A DNA stretch of 64,000 nt from Monosporascus cannonballus (taxonomy: Eukaryota; Ascomycota; Sordariomycetes; Xylariales). Under the pieces are notes generated by a model. That model searched no databases, had not been told where the DNA came from, and saw only the letters and a program-made list of their open reading frames with translations. A program made the position numbers and the translations under genes. Within the stretch, counting starts at the first letter, position 1; each line of letters starts with the position of its first letter. The stretch spans positions 614,729-678,728 of the forward strand of contig QJNS01000007.1 in NCBI GenBank assembly GCA_004154925.1, read 5' to 3'. Shown piece by piece: positions 40,190-50,520 of this stretch.

Positions 40190-40529
40190 CGTGAAATAGA
40201 GACTTCTCAGCGCCTATATTTACCTATGGCGGCAATGAGCTTGAGGTATACCTTCGGCAACCCCCCATAGGATCCCTGACCCTGTCCGGTAGAGGTTGGA
40301 CCACCGGGAGACCTACCCCCTTCTCGGCAGGCGGGCAATCGATGTCTTCGCCATCCCAGCCATGGCGGCTGACTGTGAGAGGGCCTTCAGTACTGCCAAG
40401 TTGAAGCTCACGTCGCGGATGCTCACCATGAAGCCCCATGCCATCAAAAGATTCCAGTTGACGAAGAATTGGCTGAGTAGGGTTCTCATGCCCTTTGGAC
40501 CTGAGATGGGGGGTCTTCTACTGTCGTGA
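40190..40529 (+). pseudogene. hAT transposase C-terminal (dimerisation) domain, frameshifted
   Basis: From 40296 the frame gives YPLLGRRAIDVFAIPAMA, then ADCERAFSTAKLKLTSRM and KNWLS, the conserved core of the hAT family dimerisation domain (family form: IPAMSAECERVFSSAK). Upstream, NELEVYLRQPPIGS (from about 40233) is in another frame, then DPVR, a TAG in place of Trp, and the rest, so there is a frameshift near 40275 and at least one RIP-type stop. The DDE catalytic part is missing. It is a dead fragment of a DNA transposon. A sequence like the left end of the unit at 37508 (CTCACTTTACCCTA) follows at 40544-40557. Confidence 0.8.
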
Positions 40530-40599
40530 GGGTTGTGAATAGCCTCACTTTACCCTATTAGCAGTAATAGTTACGTGAGTCTCCTATACGTTTAACTGA

Positions 40600-41163
40600 T
40601 CGATTTGCAAGTTAACCGACTCATCGACACTGGCAACAGAAATAGGCAAATCAACAAATTCGACCCCTCAATTTGGGTTAGTTGCTTGGAATCCAGCGCT
40701 GACTGAACGACGTAGTCGGCCACCGGTAGGTAGGAGAACGTCACTGAGACCGGAAAGAAGGTGAAGACGTCTTTCCAGCAAGCCAATAAAAGAAAAGAAT
40801 GGCCTGGCGCTTGAGTGCCATTGAGATGGCAATGGGCGTGTGACAAGCTACCTAGGAGCCTCTGGGGCAGCTGCAGAAAAAGCAATTGCCCAACGTCAAG
40901 ACATGCGTGATGGTATGCAGTGTCAGGCTGCGGCTAAAAGAATGGCGTCGGATGTTCAACGAGTCCTGATTGCCCCTCAGAAACTCGTTTCGTAGTATAC
41001 TACTGCTACGAGTCCTCCAGCACATCGCCGGTACGCGCTGAGTGATGACGGCTTGAGCGTGGACAGCGAGGAGGAAGAAGATGATGGTGGTTGTTGTGGT
41101 AGTAAAACATTGCCGGGTGGAGAAGAGTTTTTCGCTTGCGAATTGGGTATGGAGGAGTACTAG
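40600..41163 (+). pseudogene. Coding remnant with acidic C-terminus, unknown product
   Basis: One plus-strand frame of 188 codons with only three internal stops (TGA, TGA, TAG). It reads through LVAWNPALTERRSR, then GAAAEKAIAQRQDMRDGMQ, ASDVQRVLIAPQKLVS, and an acidic tail LSVDSEEEEDDGG, ending in MEEY and a stop. The AEKAIAQRQ helix and acidic tail recall C-termini of fungal pogo-type transposases, but this is only a suggestion. Minus-strand frames at 40592-40885 and 40852-41211 are open too, so the strand is not certain. Confidence 0.42.
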
Positions 41164-41882
41164 GGTAGTGGGTGCCTTAACGGTTGCTCGCCGGTGGTTC
41201 GTAGGTAGCATTAGGCCCGGAAGCAGAGTTTTCTCTTGAGGTCAGTTTCGTTTCCTTTGAATGAGAAACCGTGCGAGCTTCATAACAGTGGAGTCCTAGG
41301 CCGACTAGCCCCTTTCGTGCCCGGCCTCGTGCCTCTGACGATTTCTTCCCCGGATTTTCGCTTCATACCCACCAATGATATTATCACCCCGGTCCGGTTT
41401 TTCAACCCAGCAATCTTCGTTCGTGCCATTTGCCAGCCCATTATAACATGAACGCGACTGTTCCGGTTCTGTTGGGATCATGGACGCCGCCGATGACCCT
41501 CCAGGGCGGTCTCCCCATGACTCCAAATTCCACTGTCTCGCAACGGTCACTCCATTAGACCCCACCGATTCGCCCTTAAAGGGTGTCAGTAAGGGGTGCG
41601 GCGATGCTGTACTAATGCCGAACGGAGCCCGGGTAGAAGCCGGTAGTTCCTTGAGAGACCTGTGTTACGTCGCCGCGAATAGCGTACGTCTCCGAAGCCC
41701 ACTTTTTATATTTTGAACATCACCAAAGTAATATTTATAGCGTTAGAATTCAGCTAGTTTCAGTTAGTAAGGTAAAAGAGTGCTAAAATTTGAAATAATT
41801 ATTTACTATATAAAATTTAAATGTGTATTCTATTTTTGTTATATAAATTCATATTAAATATATTTATGCTAGTATTATACAA
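41164..41882. other. Near-normal-GC segment to 41720, then AT-rich; no gene identified
   Basis: Frames at 41236-41451 and 41480-41716 (plus) and 41305-41565 (minus) overlap, and none has a recognisable domain. From 41720 the composition drops abruptly to AT-rich, 160 bases before LTR I. Confidence 0.35.
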
Positions 41883-42164
41883 TATATGACAACCCAGTCG
41901 AGTTTGATTTTGAAAAACGGTCGAACCCACATAGAAAATCCACTTAAATTAAATCTGGCTTAATGATAAAAACCCAAACGAAGCTATTTCAATACAATAA
42001 TATTAGATCTATAAATATATTAAAATTTAATACAAATCGAAAAAGATATAAGGTAAATATATATATTTATTATTTTTATAATCGTAAATAATTTAAGTTA
42101 TTAATAAAAACTTGTTATTTAAAAAATATTTAGAATTTCGAAACGTAATTACGTTATTTATTTA
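41883..42164 (+). repeat. LTR I, first part (split by element G)
   Basis: It starts TATGACAACCCAGTCGAG and aligns without gaps to the start of the C LTR. Its second half matches the shared LTR block up to TATTTATTTA, where G is inserted. The remaining 85 bp lie at 63275-63359, 21 kb away. It keeps CA/TG and is an older copy. Confidence 0.75.
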
Positions 42165-42542
42165 TGTGACGGCTATGGATTTAACCAATTATTAAACCTT
42201 AGTCGTACGGGTTTATATTGGCAGAAGTATCGTAAAAATCTGAGCAATAAATACAGTAATCGTATTACGTCTCGTAATACCAAAAGTGCCTTAGATAACG
42301 ATATTATATTGCAAATTAAAGCTATCTCAACTATAGAAATAATAAGCGTATATATATTGGTTCCTGGTATTACTGCTTATTTCTGCTTAATTATGCTTAG
42401 CGAATTCTTGCTAAACAATTGCTCAGTGCTGATTAATCGTATTTAGCAGATCTTTGCTAAACACTTATTACGTCACCCGGAAGGTGGTCCGTATTATCCT
42501 CGTTAACCGTTTCCCGAGGTCAAAGCTTATTAGGTTATAATA
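42165..42542 (-). repeat. 3' LTR of element G
   Basis: It starts TGTGACGGCTATGG and ends GGTTATAATA. Its U3 has TTAGCGAATTCTTGCTAA and TTTAGCAGATCTTTGCTAA repeats (42398-42452). Confidence 0.92.
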
Positions 42543-42789
42543 CGATTTTCTTTTTTTTAAATTTTATCTTCAAAATTTTATTTTTCCTAATAAATATCAC
42601 CGGTTTTTCACGATATCGGATTATATTGCTAAAAGTCGTTATTACCTTTTTTTTATTATTCGTCGGCAAAACCTGTTTTTCATTTTTGACTATTTCGGTT
42701 TTAATGTTATGCCGTACTTTTTATATTTTTTTTAAAGGTTAAAAATGCGAAATAATAGAAAATGTTTCAAAATGTAAAATTTGCGTTAA
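42543..42789. other. Spacer of element G between 3' LTR and accessory frame
   Basis: Non-coding; matches 55008-55247 in F (shared GAAATAATAGAAAATGTTT). It contains a T-rich tract next to the LTR whose complement is a polypurine tract. It ends in GTTAA, the duplicated target of H. Confidence 0.65.
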
Positions 42790-43214
42790 TGTAACGAACC
42801 TGTCATACATCCACCTGGAGGTATAAGCAGTATCCGAAATGGGGTCTTGATTTGCAGGTAACAATAGGGCGAGGAATGATTTAGTGGTCTGTTCGTTAAA
42901 GAGATTTAAAGACTTTTCCCTTAATTAGAGAACGGTGCAGTTGCCTTTGATTAAGAGCTTAGATTGATAGCTAGGGAACGAAAAAAATTAAGTAGGTAGC
43001 TATTTATATAAGAAACCTAAAGTTTTTATACTTCCTTTTATTCTGCTGATATGATATTGATTTTTTGGATTTGTTAAATCACCTAAATTACTGTAATCTG
43101 TATAATTTAATAAATTAGTTAAATCATTTTAAGTTATGTGACTTAGAGTGTGGAGCTTTCTTTTTTTTGCAGCCCTGGGGCTTCCAAAACGGGTCTATTC
43201 GGAGATCCGTAATA
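42790..43214 (-). repeat. 3' LTR of element H
   Basis: It starts TGTAACGAACCTGTCATAC and ends GGAGATCCGTAATA. It contains GCAGCCCTGGGGCTTCC near its inner end. The frame 43167-43376 crosses this LTR border and is not a gene. Confidence 0.95.
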
Positions 43215-43530
43215 CCATTCTCCTTTTTTCAGGATTTTTATCCTAAAGATAAAAAGGTAAGCACCTTCTTTCTCCAATTAAAAATCGTTTTTTTCTTATC
43301 GCCAACTTACCATGGCGGGTCGAGCAGAAAAATCGACGCGTTAATCCCGTGCGAATTAACGTCAGATTCGCGATAACCGGTCTGCTTATATTTTCAAGTT
43401 TGGGTTCGAGGTATTACCTTATTTTAGCTGTTTTTTATTTGGGAAATCTAAGTATTTTATAACGGAAAATATTCCAAGTTGTTATTATTATACCCGTTAT
43501 TAACGTTATTATAACGGATTAATAATTGTT

Positions 43531-43977
43531 ATGTCTTGGTTAGAAAATATTAGTTCTGAACGCGACCGCCTTTAAAAGGAACGTCGTGCCGCTAAAAACG
43601 AATTCGTAAAATTATAACGAAAATTTCAAAAGGAAATATCAAAAAGAATAAATAAGTTATAACGTTTACGTCGTTAAGAAAACATTTTAAAGGAGAAAAG
43701 GTTATAGTTGTTTTTCGAAGATTACGAGCTGGATTAATTAGAGGAACGGGAAAAAATAGAAAAAGAACGACGTCGTATGGAAATGGAATAAGCGCAGCTT
43801 GCTTTAAAAATAAACGCTATAATAAAGGCGTTTATTTCTTTTGATTGGAACGCCGAAGGTTTGGATTTAAGCGGGGGACCGTTATCGCCTACGACGTTAA
43901 CCGCGCTGGAAACGGTCGGTTAGGATTCTGGCGGTAAAACGTTTTAATTAGGTTTATCGTATTCGTTAAATAATTAA
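43531..43977 (+). pseudogene. Antisense accessory gene of element H (coiled-coil protein)
   Basis: A single plus-strand frame of 149 codons starting at ATG (43531, MSWLENISSERDRL). All ten internal stops are TAA or TAG in Gln-type contexts, none TGA, as expected if CAA/CAG were mutated. N-terminal two thirds: charged helix with heptad pattern (KERRAAKNEFVKL, EISKRINKL, LFFEDYELD, LEEREKIEKERRRMEME). C-terminal third: ALKINAIIKAFISFDWNAEG, then LDLSGGPLSPTTLTALETVG. It aligns with the frame in F (LLKNIRAEN, INKAIIRLIRLRK). It is convergent with pol and overlaps the chromodomain by about 48 bp. There is no signal peptide, membrane segment or enzyme motif. Function unknown; it could be regulatory, like antisense proteins of some retroviruses, but that is conjecture. 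Confidence 0.7.
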
Positions 43978-44086
43978 ATAGTTCCCATATATTTTTTTTA
44001 AGTAAGTAATTTTTTTATTTAATTAAGTACTGGATTTTATTTTTAATTATTTTTAAATCCAGTATTTGTTCGATTTCGTATTTGTC
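43930..44086 (-). other. Chromodomain at the end of H Pol
   Basis: It reads KYEIEQILDLKIIKNKIQYL, then IK, a stop where Trp is expected, KNY, and a TWEP-like end, followed by FNEYD. Chromodomains at the integrase C-terminus bind methylated histone H3 and steer integration to heterochromatin, which fits the nested insertions here. It overlaps the end of the accessory frame (to 43977) on the opposite strand. Confidence 0.8.
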
Positions 44087-47000
44087 AAAGTTTTTTTCGA
44101 TTTCCAGATATTTTTCTAACGGGGCGTTCTTAAATACTGGTTTAAGTAACGAAATATGGAAAACAAAATATGTTTTTATGTTTTTGGGTAACGATAATTA
44201 ATAGTTAATTTTGGAAACGACTTTTTTAATTTTGAATAGGTTAAATTTCTTAAAGTCGAACTTATCGCTAAGTTTTTTCGTCTTAATCTGTAAGATGTTC
44301 GAAGTTACGTTTTATTTTTAGCATAACAAATAAACTTTATTTTTTTTATTAAAATTAATCCTTTAATTTTTTTTGATTATAATATTAAATTATTCGTTAT
44401 TAAAAAAATCGTAATTCGTTCCGGAAACGGGCTTAAATTATTTTGATTTTTGTTATTAATATTTTTGTTTTTAAGGTAATTATAACAATTTTTAGTACCT
44501 TATTAAATAATTATTTAAATCGTTTTGTTTTTGCATTATGTCCGTATATAGCTATATAAAGAAATACGCTTATATTCTCGTTAATAAATGTATTGTAAGC
44601 GATTTACGTTAATAGTAAAAATTTTACTTAATTATTTTGTTAATAATTAATATAACTTCGGAAGTATTATTTTAAGGTTTGGTTTAATTTTTTGGTTTAA
44701 CCGTCCGTTTAAGGGTAATAAGTTATAAAAAACTTAAGTTTAATATTAATTTATTTAAAGAAATTAGTATTAAACTTTGAAATAAATAACGTATTTTTGT
44801 CGGAAATAATTTTTTCGGATATTCCATATTTATTAAAGTAATATCTGATAAAAATGTAAGTTAATTATTTTGCCATTACGTTTTTTTAAAAAAATAAAAA
44901 GTACCCATATTTAGTAAATCTGTCGATAATTATTTATATTCTGTCGTATTCGATTTTAGTAATTAAGTCTTTAAATAAAGGAAAATTAATAATAAAGTCC
45001 TAAATTATAATATTCCATATTTTATTAGGAATATTAATAAGTTGCAATAGTCCGTAAGGCTTATAACGTACTGCTTTAGCCTTATTACAAATATTGCAGT
45101 TTTTGATAATTGTTTTAATTATATGGCGTAATTTAAGGAAATCGTATTTTTCTTATAGCCGTCGGGTAATTTTAAAAATCCCTTAATATCCATATAACGG
45201 GTCCTCGTGGAATTCTTTTACAAACCGTTTTTATTAATCCTTTAGAACATAAATTTTGCCATAGTACAATAGCTAGTTTTTTAATTATCCCTTTAGCTGC
45301 TAAACCTTTTTTTGTTCTTTTTCGTCGTAAAAATTCCGAAATTGCATTAAAAGTTTGGGGGATAACTTTTTTAAGATTTCGCATAATTATATTATGTTAT
45401 TTTGGTTATATTGTAATATTTGCATATTCCTTTTGGGAATTTTAGAATTATAATCGCTTTTGCGATTAAAAATATCCGTCTAAATATTTTCTTTTCTTTT
45501 AATGTAATATATTTTAAAATTAAATCTTAACAGAAAAATTATCTAAATCTTATATTGTTTATTTAGTTTTTATATTTTCATAAATCGGGTAAAGTTCTTA
45601 TAATTAAAGTAAATATCGAAAGGTTTTTTCGTTCCGTTAAAGAAAGGTTTTATTCTTTGAAAACGTTAACGATCGTCAACAACTCCTTGTCGTAAATTGG
45701 ATATCTGAATTTTATATCTCGGAATACTTTTAAGTAATATGCCATTAAGTACTATTTGCCGTTATTTTTTAGTTATTTTAGGACGGTATTTAATGCGTAA
45801 TTTAAAGTATCCGTTTTTAGGCGTTTCGTTTTGTCGGCGTTAGGTAATCTTATTATGGGTCCGTTAGTAATCGCATTTTTTAAGGTTTGGAATGTTTTTT
45901 TTGCTTTTTTTAAAAGTTCGAACTTTTTTCCTATATACTTTTTAATAATAAATTTCGTTAATAATTTAATTATATTTCCGTATCCTTTAATTAAGCCGTA
46001 TACGTAATTTATAAATCCTAAGATTTACCGGATATTTGTAACGGTCGTTTTATTAAGGATAAACCAATTCTTAATTGCTTTTATTTTAAAGCGTTAAATT
46101 TAAATTCGGCCGGAAGTAAAAGTATATCTCAGAAAGTCTAGTTTCTATATGTGCCATATATTTTTGGCTAAATTAATTCGGATATTTGTTTCGTCCAACG
46201 TCTGGAGCACTTAGGCAATTTGTTTCTTGTATTTTTCGAAAGTTTCGGAATAAATAAGGATATCGTCGAGATAAACGAACACAAATTTATCCAAAAATTT
46301 TTTAAACATAATTATAACTAGGCGCTGGAAATTGGCGGGAGCATTAATAAGTCCTATAGGCATTACTTTATATTCGTAAAGTCCATATATTATTCTAAAT
46401 GCCGTTTTCCATTTTTCTCCTTTGGCTATTTTGATACGGTAATAACCGTTTCAAAAGTTAAGTACAATAAACCATTTAATTTTGTTAATATTTTTTTTAA
46501 CGTATTTATAAAAGTTAAAAAATATTTATTTTTAATTATAATATCGTTCAATTATTTATAGTCGATTACCTTTTTAAAAATTAAATTTCCATTTTCGTTA
46601 ATTTTTTATTTTCTATTCTTAATTTTTGGTATTATGAAAACGGGGTATTTAATAGGAAAATTAAAAAGTTAAATATATCCTTTTTTTAAATCAAATTAAA
46701 TGCTTTTCCATAAAGCTTTTAACTTATTAAGGTTTATGTAATAAATCTTGTAAAATTTAGGATAATATCCTTTTTTAATAAGTATCTTATGATCTTATTA
46801 GCCATAAGGTAACAATTCGTAGTTTTTTCTGTCCTTAAATAATTTTTTGAATCGTCGATCCTTAAATAATACTATGAAAGTTTGATTTGTAATCTGGATT
46901 TCCTTAATAACATAACAGATTTTTTAATCGTTTTTTTCGAATAATTCGTTTTCCTATAAAAATATTTGCCGTTTCCAGTTAATATGTAAATTACTGGACC

Positions 47001-47800
47001 TAAATTATGGTATTCCCAAAATAATATCGTACTTAAATATATCGGCAATATCTAGCGAAATCCGCTTTATATGTCCTTAAATCTGCACGAAAAGTTCTTT
47101 AATTTCCCGAAAAATTCGTCCGTTTTCGTACGTAAACAAACTTCCGTCCACCGTACGTAATTTATAGGACTTTAGCTTATATTTCCAGGAAATCTGATAT
47201 TTTTCTGCCATTATAAAAAAAATGAAATTTTTTTCGGTTTTTAAGTCGATTATGGCCTTAAACGTTTTGCCTTTATATCGAAAGGAAATCTTTATTTAAC
47301 TGCGTAATCCTTTTATTATTTTACATAAGGTTTTATATATTGGGGCTTTTCGATACTTTACTTTCGAAAACCTTTATCGTTTTTTAATTAACGCGGTTGG
47401 CTTATAAAAAAGCGTTTCCATTTTCGAACTTTTTTAGTTACGTATTTGGTATAATGGTTATCCATATATTTATACCATTTTTTTCTGCCTAATTGGCATT
47501 TAAGGGTAATTATTTTCTTTTGGCCTATTTTCTGGTTTTATATTTTTTAAGTTATAAGGTCGGAAAAGTATATCTCCGAAAAGGGTATTCCCATATTTAG
47601 GAGCTCGTATTAAATGCAAAATGTCGGGGCGTAATATAAGTATCCTTACGATATGGCCTTTCGATTCCATTTTGAATTAGGATATAAGTAATAAGATTTG
47701 GGGTATTTTGGCCATTGGGGGGTTTCTGTATATCCGCATTCGTCGTCTGGCTCAATAAATATTTTTTCGTCTTATCCAGGCCAAAAATCATTATCCTTTT
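44000..47800 (-). pseudogene. Pol of element H: protease, RT, RNase H, integrase, chromodomain (RIP-broken)
   Basis: Protease: IIDLKTEKNFI around 47220-47250 (the active-site Asp kept, the Ser/Gly after it changed by RIP) and SLDIADIFKYDIILGIPKF near 46990-47060. RT: YEYKVMPIGLINAPANFQR (46322-46378) and FVFVYLDDILIYSETFEKYK with YLDD at 46262-46273, intact. RNase H: KRLKTDTLNYALNTVLK, PIYDKELLTIVNVF (about 45680-45840). Integrase: zinc-binding part with the CNIC pair kept (near 45090), then WIIIDRFTKYGYF-type core, second Asp in IISDKNT kept, but the catalytic Glu in the TDGQTERLNQ-type motif is Lys. The chromodomain follows. Most stops are former CAA/CAG/TGG codons. Confidence 0.9.
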
Positions 47801-48099
47801 TAGCTTTAAAATGGACGAAATAATCGTCGCGGTAATAAATAATAAAATATAACAGGTTATAAGGATTTACCGATAATATCTTCTGGTAAATAATACATTT
47901 TGGGAGTTCGTAAAGTTCCGGGGGTAATTATCCGTAATTATTAATATCTGGTCGAAATTAATTGTCCGTATCGTACATCTTATATCTTTATATATCGAAA
48001 TAATAAAAGTATCCTAGCTTTATAATTATCTTGGAAATTGTTTATCCTAGGTAATATTTATAGATTTTAACTTTAAAATCCTGGCAAATAAGATAATCC

Positions 48100-49450
48100 T
48101 CGTATTTTGGGATATTATTCTAAATCTGAATAATTATGGCAATAATAAATTCTAATTGGGAAAAAATCGTATTAATTTCTTTTTCCTTTTTTTTTGCCTT
48201 ATTATTAATTTCCTGCTTAATTATTTTAACTTTTTTCTGGGATTAAGAAATCCCTCCTTTCTTAAAGTTCCTTTTGGCGGAAAAACGATATTCGCTTTTA
48301 AAATATCCTTTTTTGCCATAATTAAAACACTTTACTTTAAACTTATTTTTTTAAGCTTTTTTAAAGCGGTATTCGCTTCCTTTTAAAGCTTGCCCTTATC
48401 TTTCTTATTTCGGCTATTAAAGCCTTTATCGTCGTTTCGCTTATTAATCCTTTTCTTTTCGAAATATCGATCGAAAATACATCGGTCGGCAATAATAACC
48501 TTATCGGTATACTCCGGGAAAAATCTAATTTTCGGTTCCTTGTACATCTCGTCCTTAACCGCGGGCTTTAGGCTATCATAATAAAGGTAAAATAACGTAT
48601 CTTCCGATAAGTTGGAAATAACGGCAAAACGGTTAAACTCTGTTGTATATTCGGCGGCTAACTTGGTTTAATAAAAAAAATGTAATTACTTAACAATATT
48701 TTACTTCTTATCGGGGTTTCCGAATAAAGCTTATATTTGTTTTTCGAAATAATTATATTTGCTAAAAATATAAGTGGTTATATCCGAAAAATTATCCGTA
48801 TAATTTTTTAAATAATCCTTTATAATAAGTTCGAATTACAAAAAAACTTTTCCGATAAGTAACTATAAAATAACTATTACTTTTTAATAATTTTCGGTTA
48901 AAAAACTCTTATAAAACTTAAGGTAAAATCTAGCCTAAACCAGGAATCCTTCTAGGTCCTTAAATTTATTATAAGGCTTAAAAGGATTTAGCTTATAACC
49001 CTTAACGTCTAATATTTTTTGGTAACTGGAAGGTAAAATAATGTTTTCGCGTATTTGGTTTATTCCGAATAATGGCAGAATCGAAATTTCTTCTGGAGTT
49101 TGTTTTGTTCCGAACGAAAATAATCGAAAACCATTTCCTTAATTTCGTCTTTTAAGGGAGCCAAATTAAGGAAAAGTTATTTTTTTTCCTTTAATAAATC
49201 GAATGTTCTCCTTTTTTAGGTTTTTAACTTCTTATGCCAAAAGATCTAATCTTTTTTCCATAATAAGTTTTTTTTTTCCTTTTAAGATCTCGGCTCCGTA
49301 TTTCTCCTCCGCCCTTTTTTCAGCCACTTTCTCCTCCAACTCCTTTCCCTGGATTTCGATGGTATCTTTAGGGGCCGGGGTAGGTTGCTATTTGGGTTGC
49401 GAAAATGGTCCTCCCTAAGATCGAATAATAAAAGGTATTATATTATTAAT
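48100..49450 (-). pseudogene. Gag of element H (RIP-broken)
   Basis: Capsid/nucleocapsid protein. N-terminal part: a coiled-coil-like Glu/Lys run (IEIQGKELEEKVAEKRAEEK, about 49290-49360). Middle: retrotransposon capsid segment (YIFSKYNYFEKQI, LAAEYTTEFNRFAVISNL, VKDEMYKEP; about 48500-48780). C-terminal: a CCHC knuckle at 48288-48329 that now reads CFNY-GKKGY-FKSEY, so only the first cysteine survives and the other three ligands are tyrosine. Stops are TAA/TAG. One apparent frame change occurs near 49150. RNA binding would be lost even if stops were read through. Confidence 0.85.
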
Positions 49451-49647
49451 TAGTTAAAGAACTTTTTCGATAAGGGGCAATTTGTTTAATCCGGTTATTA
49501 ATCTTTTACTGGCTAGCGACGGAAATCGGGTATGCTATTTATGTTTTAAACGTTATCTTATAATATTATTTTTATTAAGTTTAGGAAAACTTATATCCAA
49601 TTAGGCCTTAAATTATTCGTCGGCTATTAATTAAAAAATTATTAAAA

Positions 49648-50072
49648 TATAACGAACCTATTATACATTTATCTGGAGGTATAAATAATATCCGAAATGG
49701 GGTTTTGATTTGCAGGTAATAATAAGGCAAAGAATAATTTAATGGTCTATTCGTCAAAAAGATTTAAAAACTTTTCCTTTAATTAGAAAACGGTACAATT
49801 ACCTCTGACTAAAAGCTTAAATTAATAACTAAGGAACGAAAAAAACTAAGTAAGTAATTATCTACATAAAAAACCTAAAGCTTTTATATCTCCTTTTATT
49901 TTGCTAATATAATACTGATCTTTTGGATTTGTTAAATTACCCAGATCATTATAATCTATATAATCTAATAAATTAGTTAGATTATTTTAAGTTACGTAAC
50001 TTAAAATGTGGAGCTTTCCCTCTTCTGCAGCCCTGGAGCCTCCAGAACGGGTCTACTCGGGGATCCGTAATA
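49648..50072 (-). repeat. 5' LTR of element H
   Basis: It starts TATAACGAACCTATTATAC and ends GGGGATCCGTAATA. Differences from its partner are C/T and G/A transitions. Confidence 0.95.
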
Positions 50073-50078
50073 GTTAAA

Positions 50079-50520
50079 CGTAAATATTTTTGCCATAGGA
50101 TTAACATTGCTTTTTTCTTTTTGAAAAATATTTATACCGAGAATTAACACCTAAAATAAAAGGAGGTTTTTGTAAAGAAACGTTTTTTGAAATTATAAAA
50201 ACGTTATTGATAAGAAATAAATAAGGTTATTATGCTTTAATTCGCTTTCTGAAACAAAAAGTGTTTTTTTTTGGCGTAAAAAGAACAAAAATAATATAAC
50301 GGAAATTATACTCGTTTGAAAAGTTAAAAAAAAATAAAAACTTTAAAAATAGGTTATCGCCGAGGCTTTTATGGCCATATTAAGTTTTTCCGTTAGTTCC
50401 GTAAATTAATTTAATATCGGCACTACCGGTTGATTTATTAAAAATATTAATTAAGACGTAATTATTTCTAGCGGTTCCGTTATTATTAGTAAAAGCTTTT
50501 TAATAAGCATTAGGCGTTAA
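50079..50520 (+). pseudogene. Antisense accessory frame of element G (coiled-coil type)
   Basis: Plus-strand frame convergent with pol. It reads FFFLKNIYTEN, then KKRFLKL, KRY, EINKVIML, and after a frame change near 50340, EAFMAILSFSVSS and VIISKSFLISIRR with tandem stops at 50518-50523. It aligns with the F copy (LLKNIRAEN, KHFLKL, QINKAIIRL, EAFAAVLSLP, DIISKNSLIGVKR). H interrupted the leader upstream of it (42543-42789). Confidence 0.58.

Larger units (their letters stand above)
42790..50072 (-). mobile_element. Complete LTR retrotransposon H (MAGGY/Tf1-like chromovirus)
   Basis: LTRs of 425 bp each (42790-43214 and 49648-50072), perfect target duplication GTTAA (42785-42789 and 50073-50077), total 7,283 bp. 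Orientation is minus: the complement of 43215-43231 is a polypurine tract beside the 3' LTR. It belongs to a different LTR family from A, C, F and G and is the best preserved element, with most of Gag and Pol readable once RIP stops are discounted. Confidence 0.97.

Noticed and set aside
40224..40439. 71-residue minus frame opposite the hAT domain
   Set aside because: Shadow of the recognised hAT dimerisation frame on the plus strand.
43167..43376. 69-residue plus frame
   Set aside because: Starts in the 3' LTR of H and runs into the polypurine-tract region; the matching part of the other LTR (50029 on) is unlinked to such a frame.
43531..43977. Envelope-like gene of an LTR element
   Set aside because: Located near where env would lie, but on the opposite strand, with no signal peptide, hydrophobic segment or Cys pattern.
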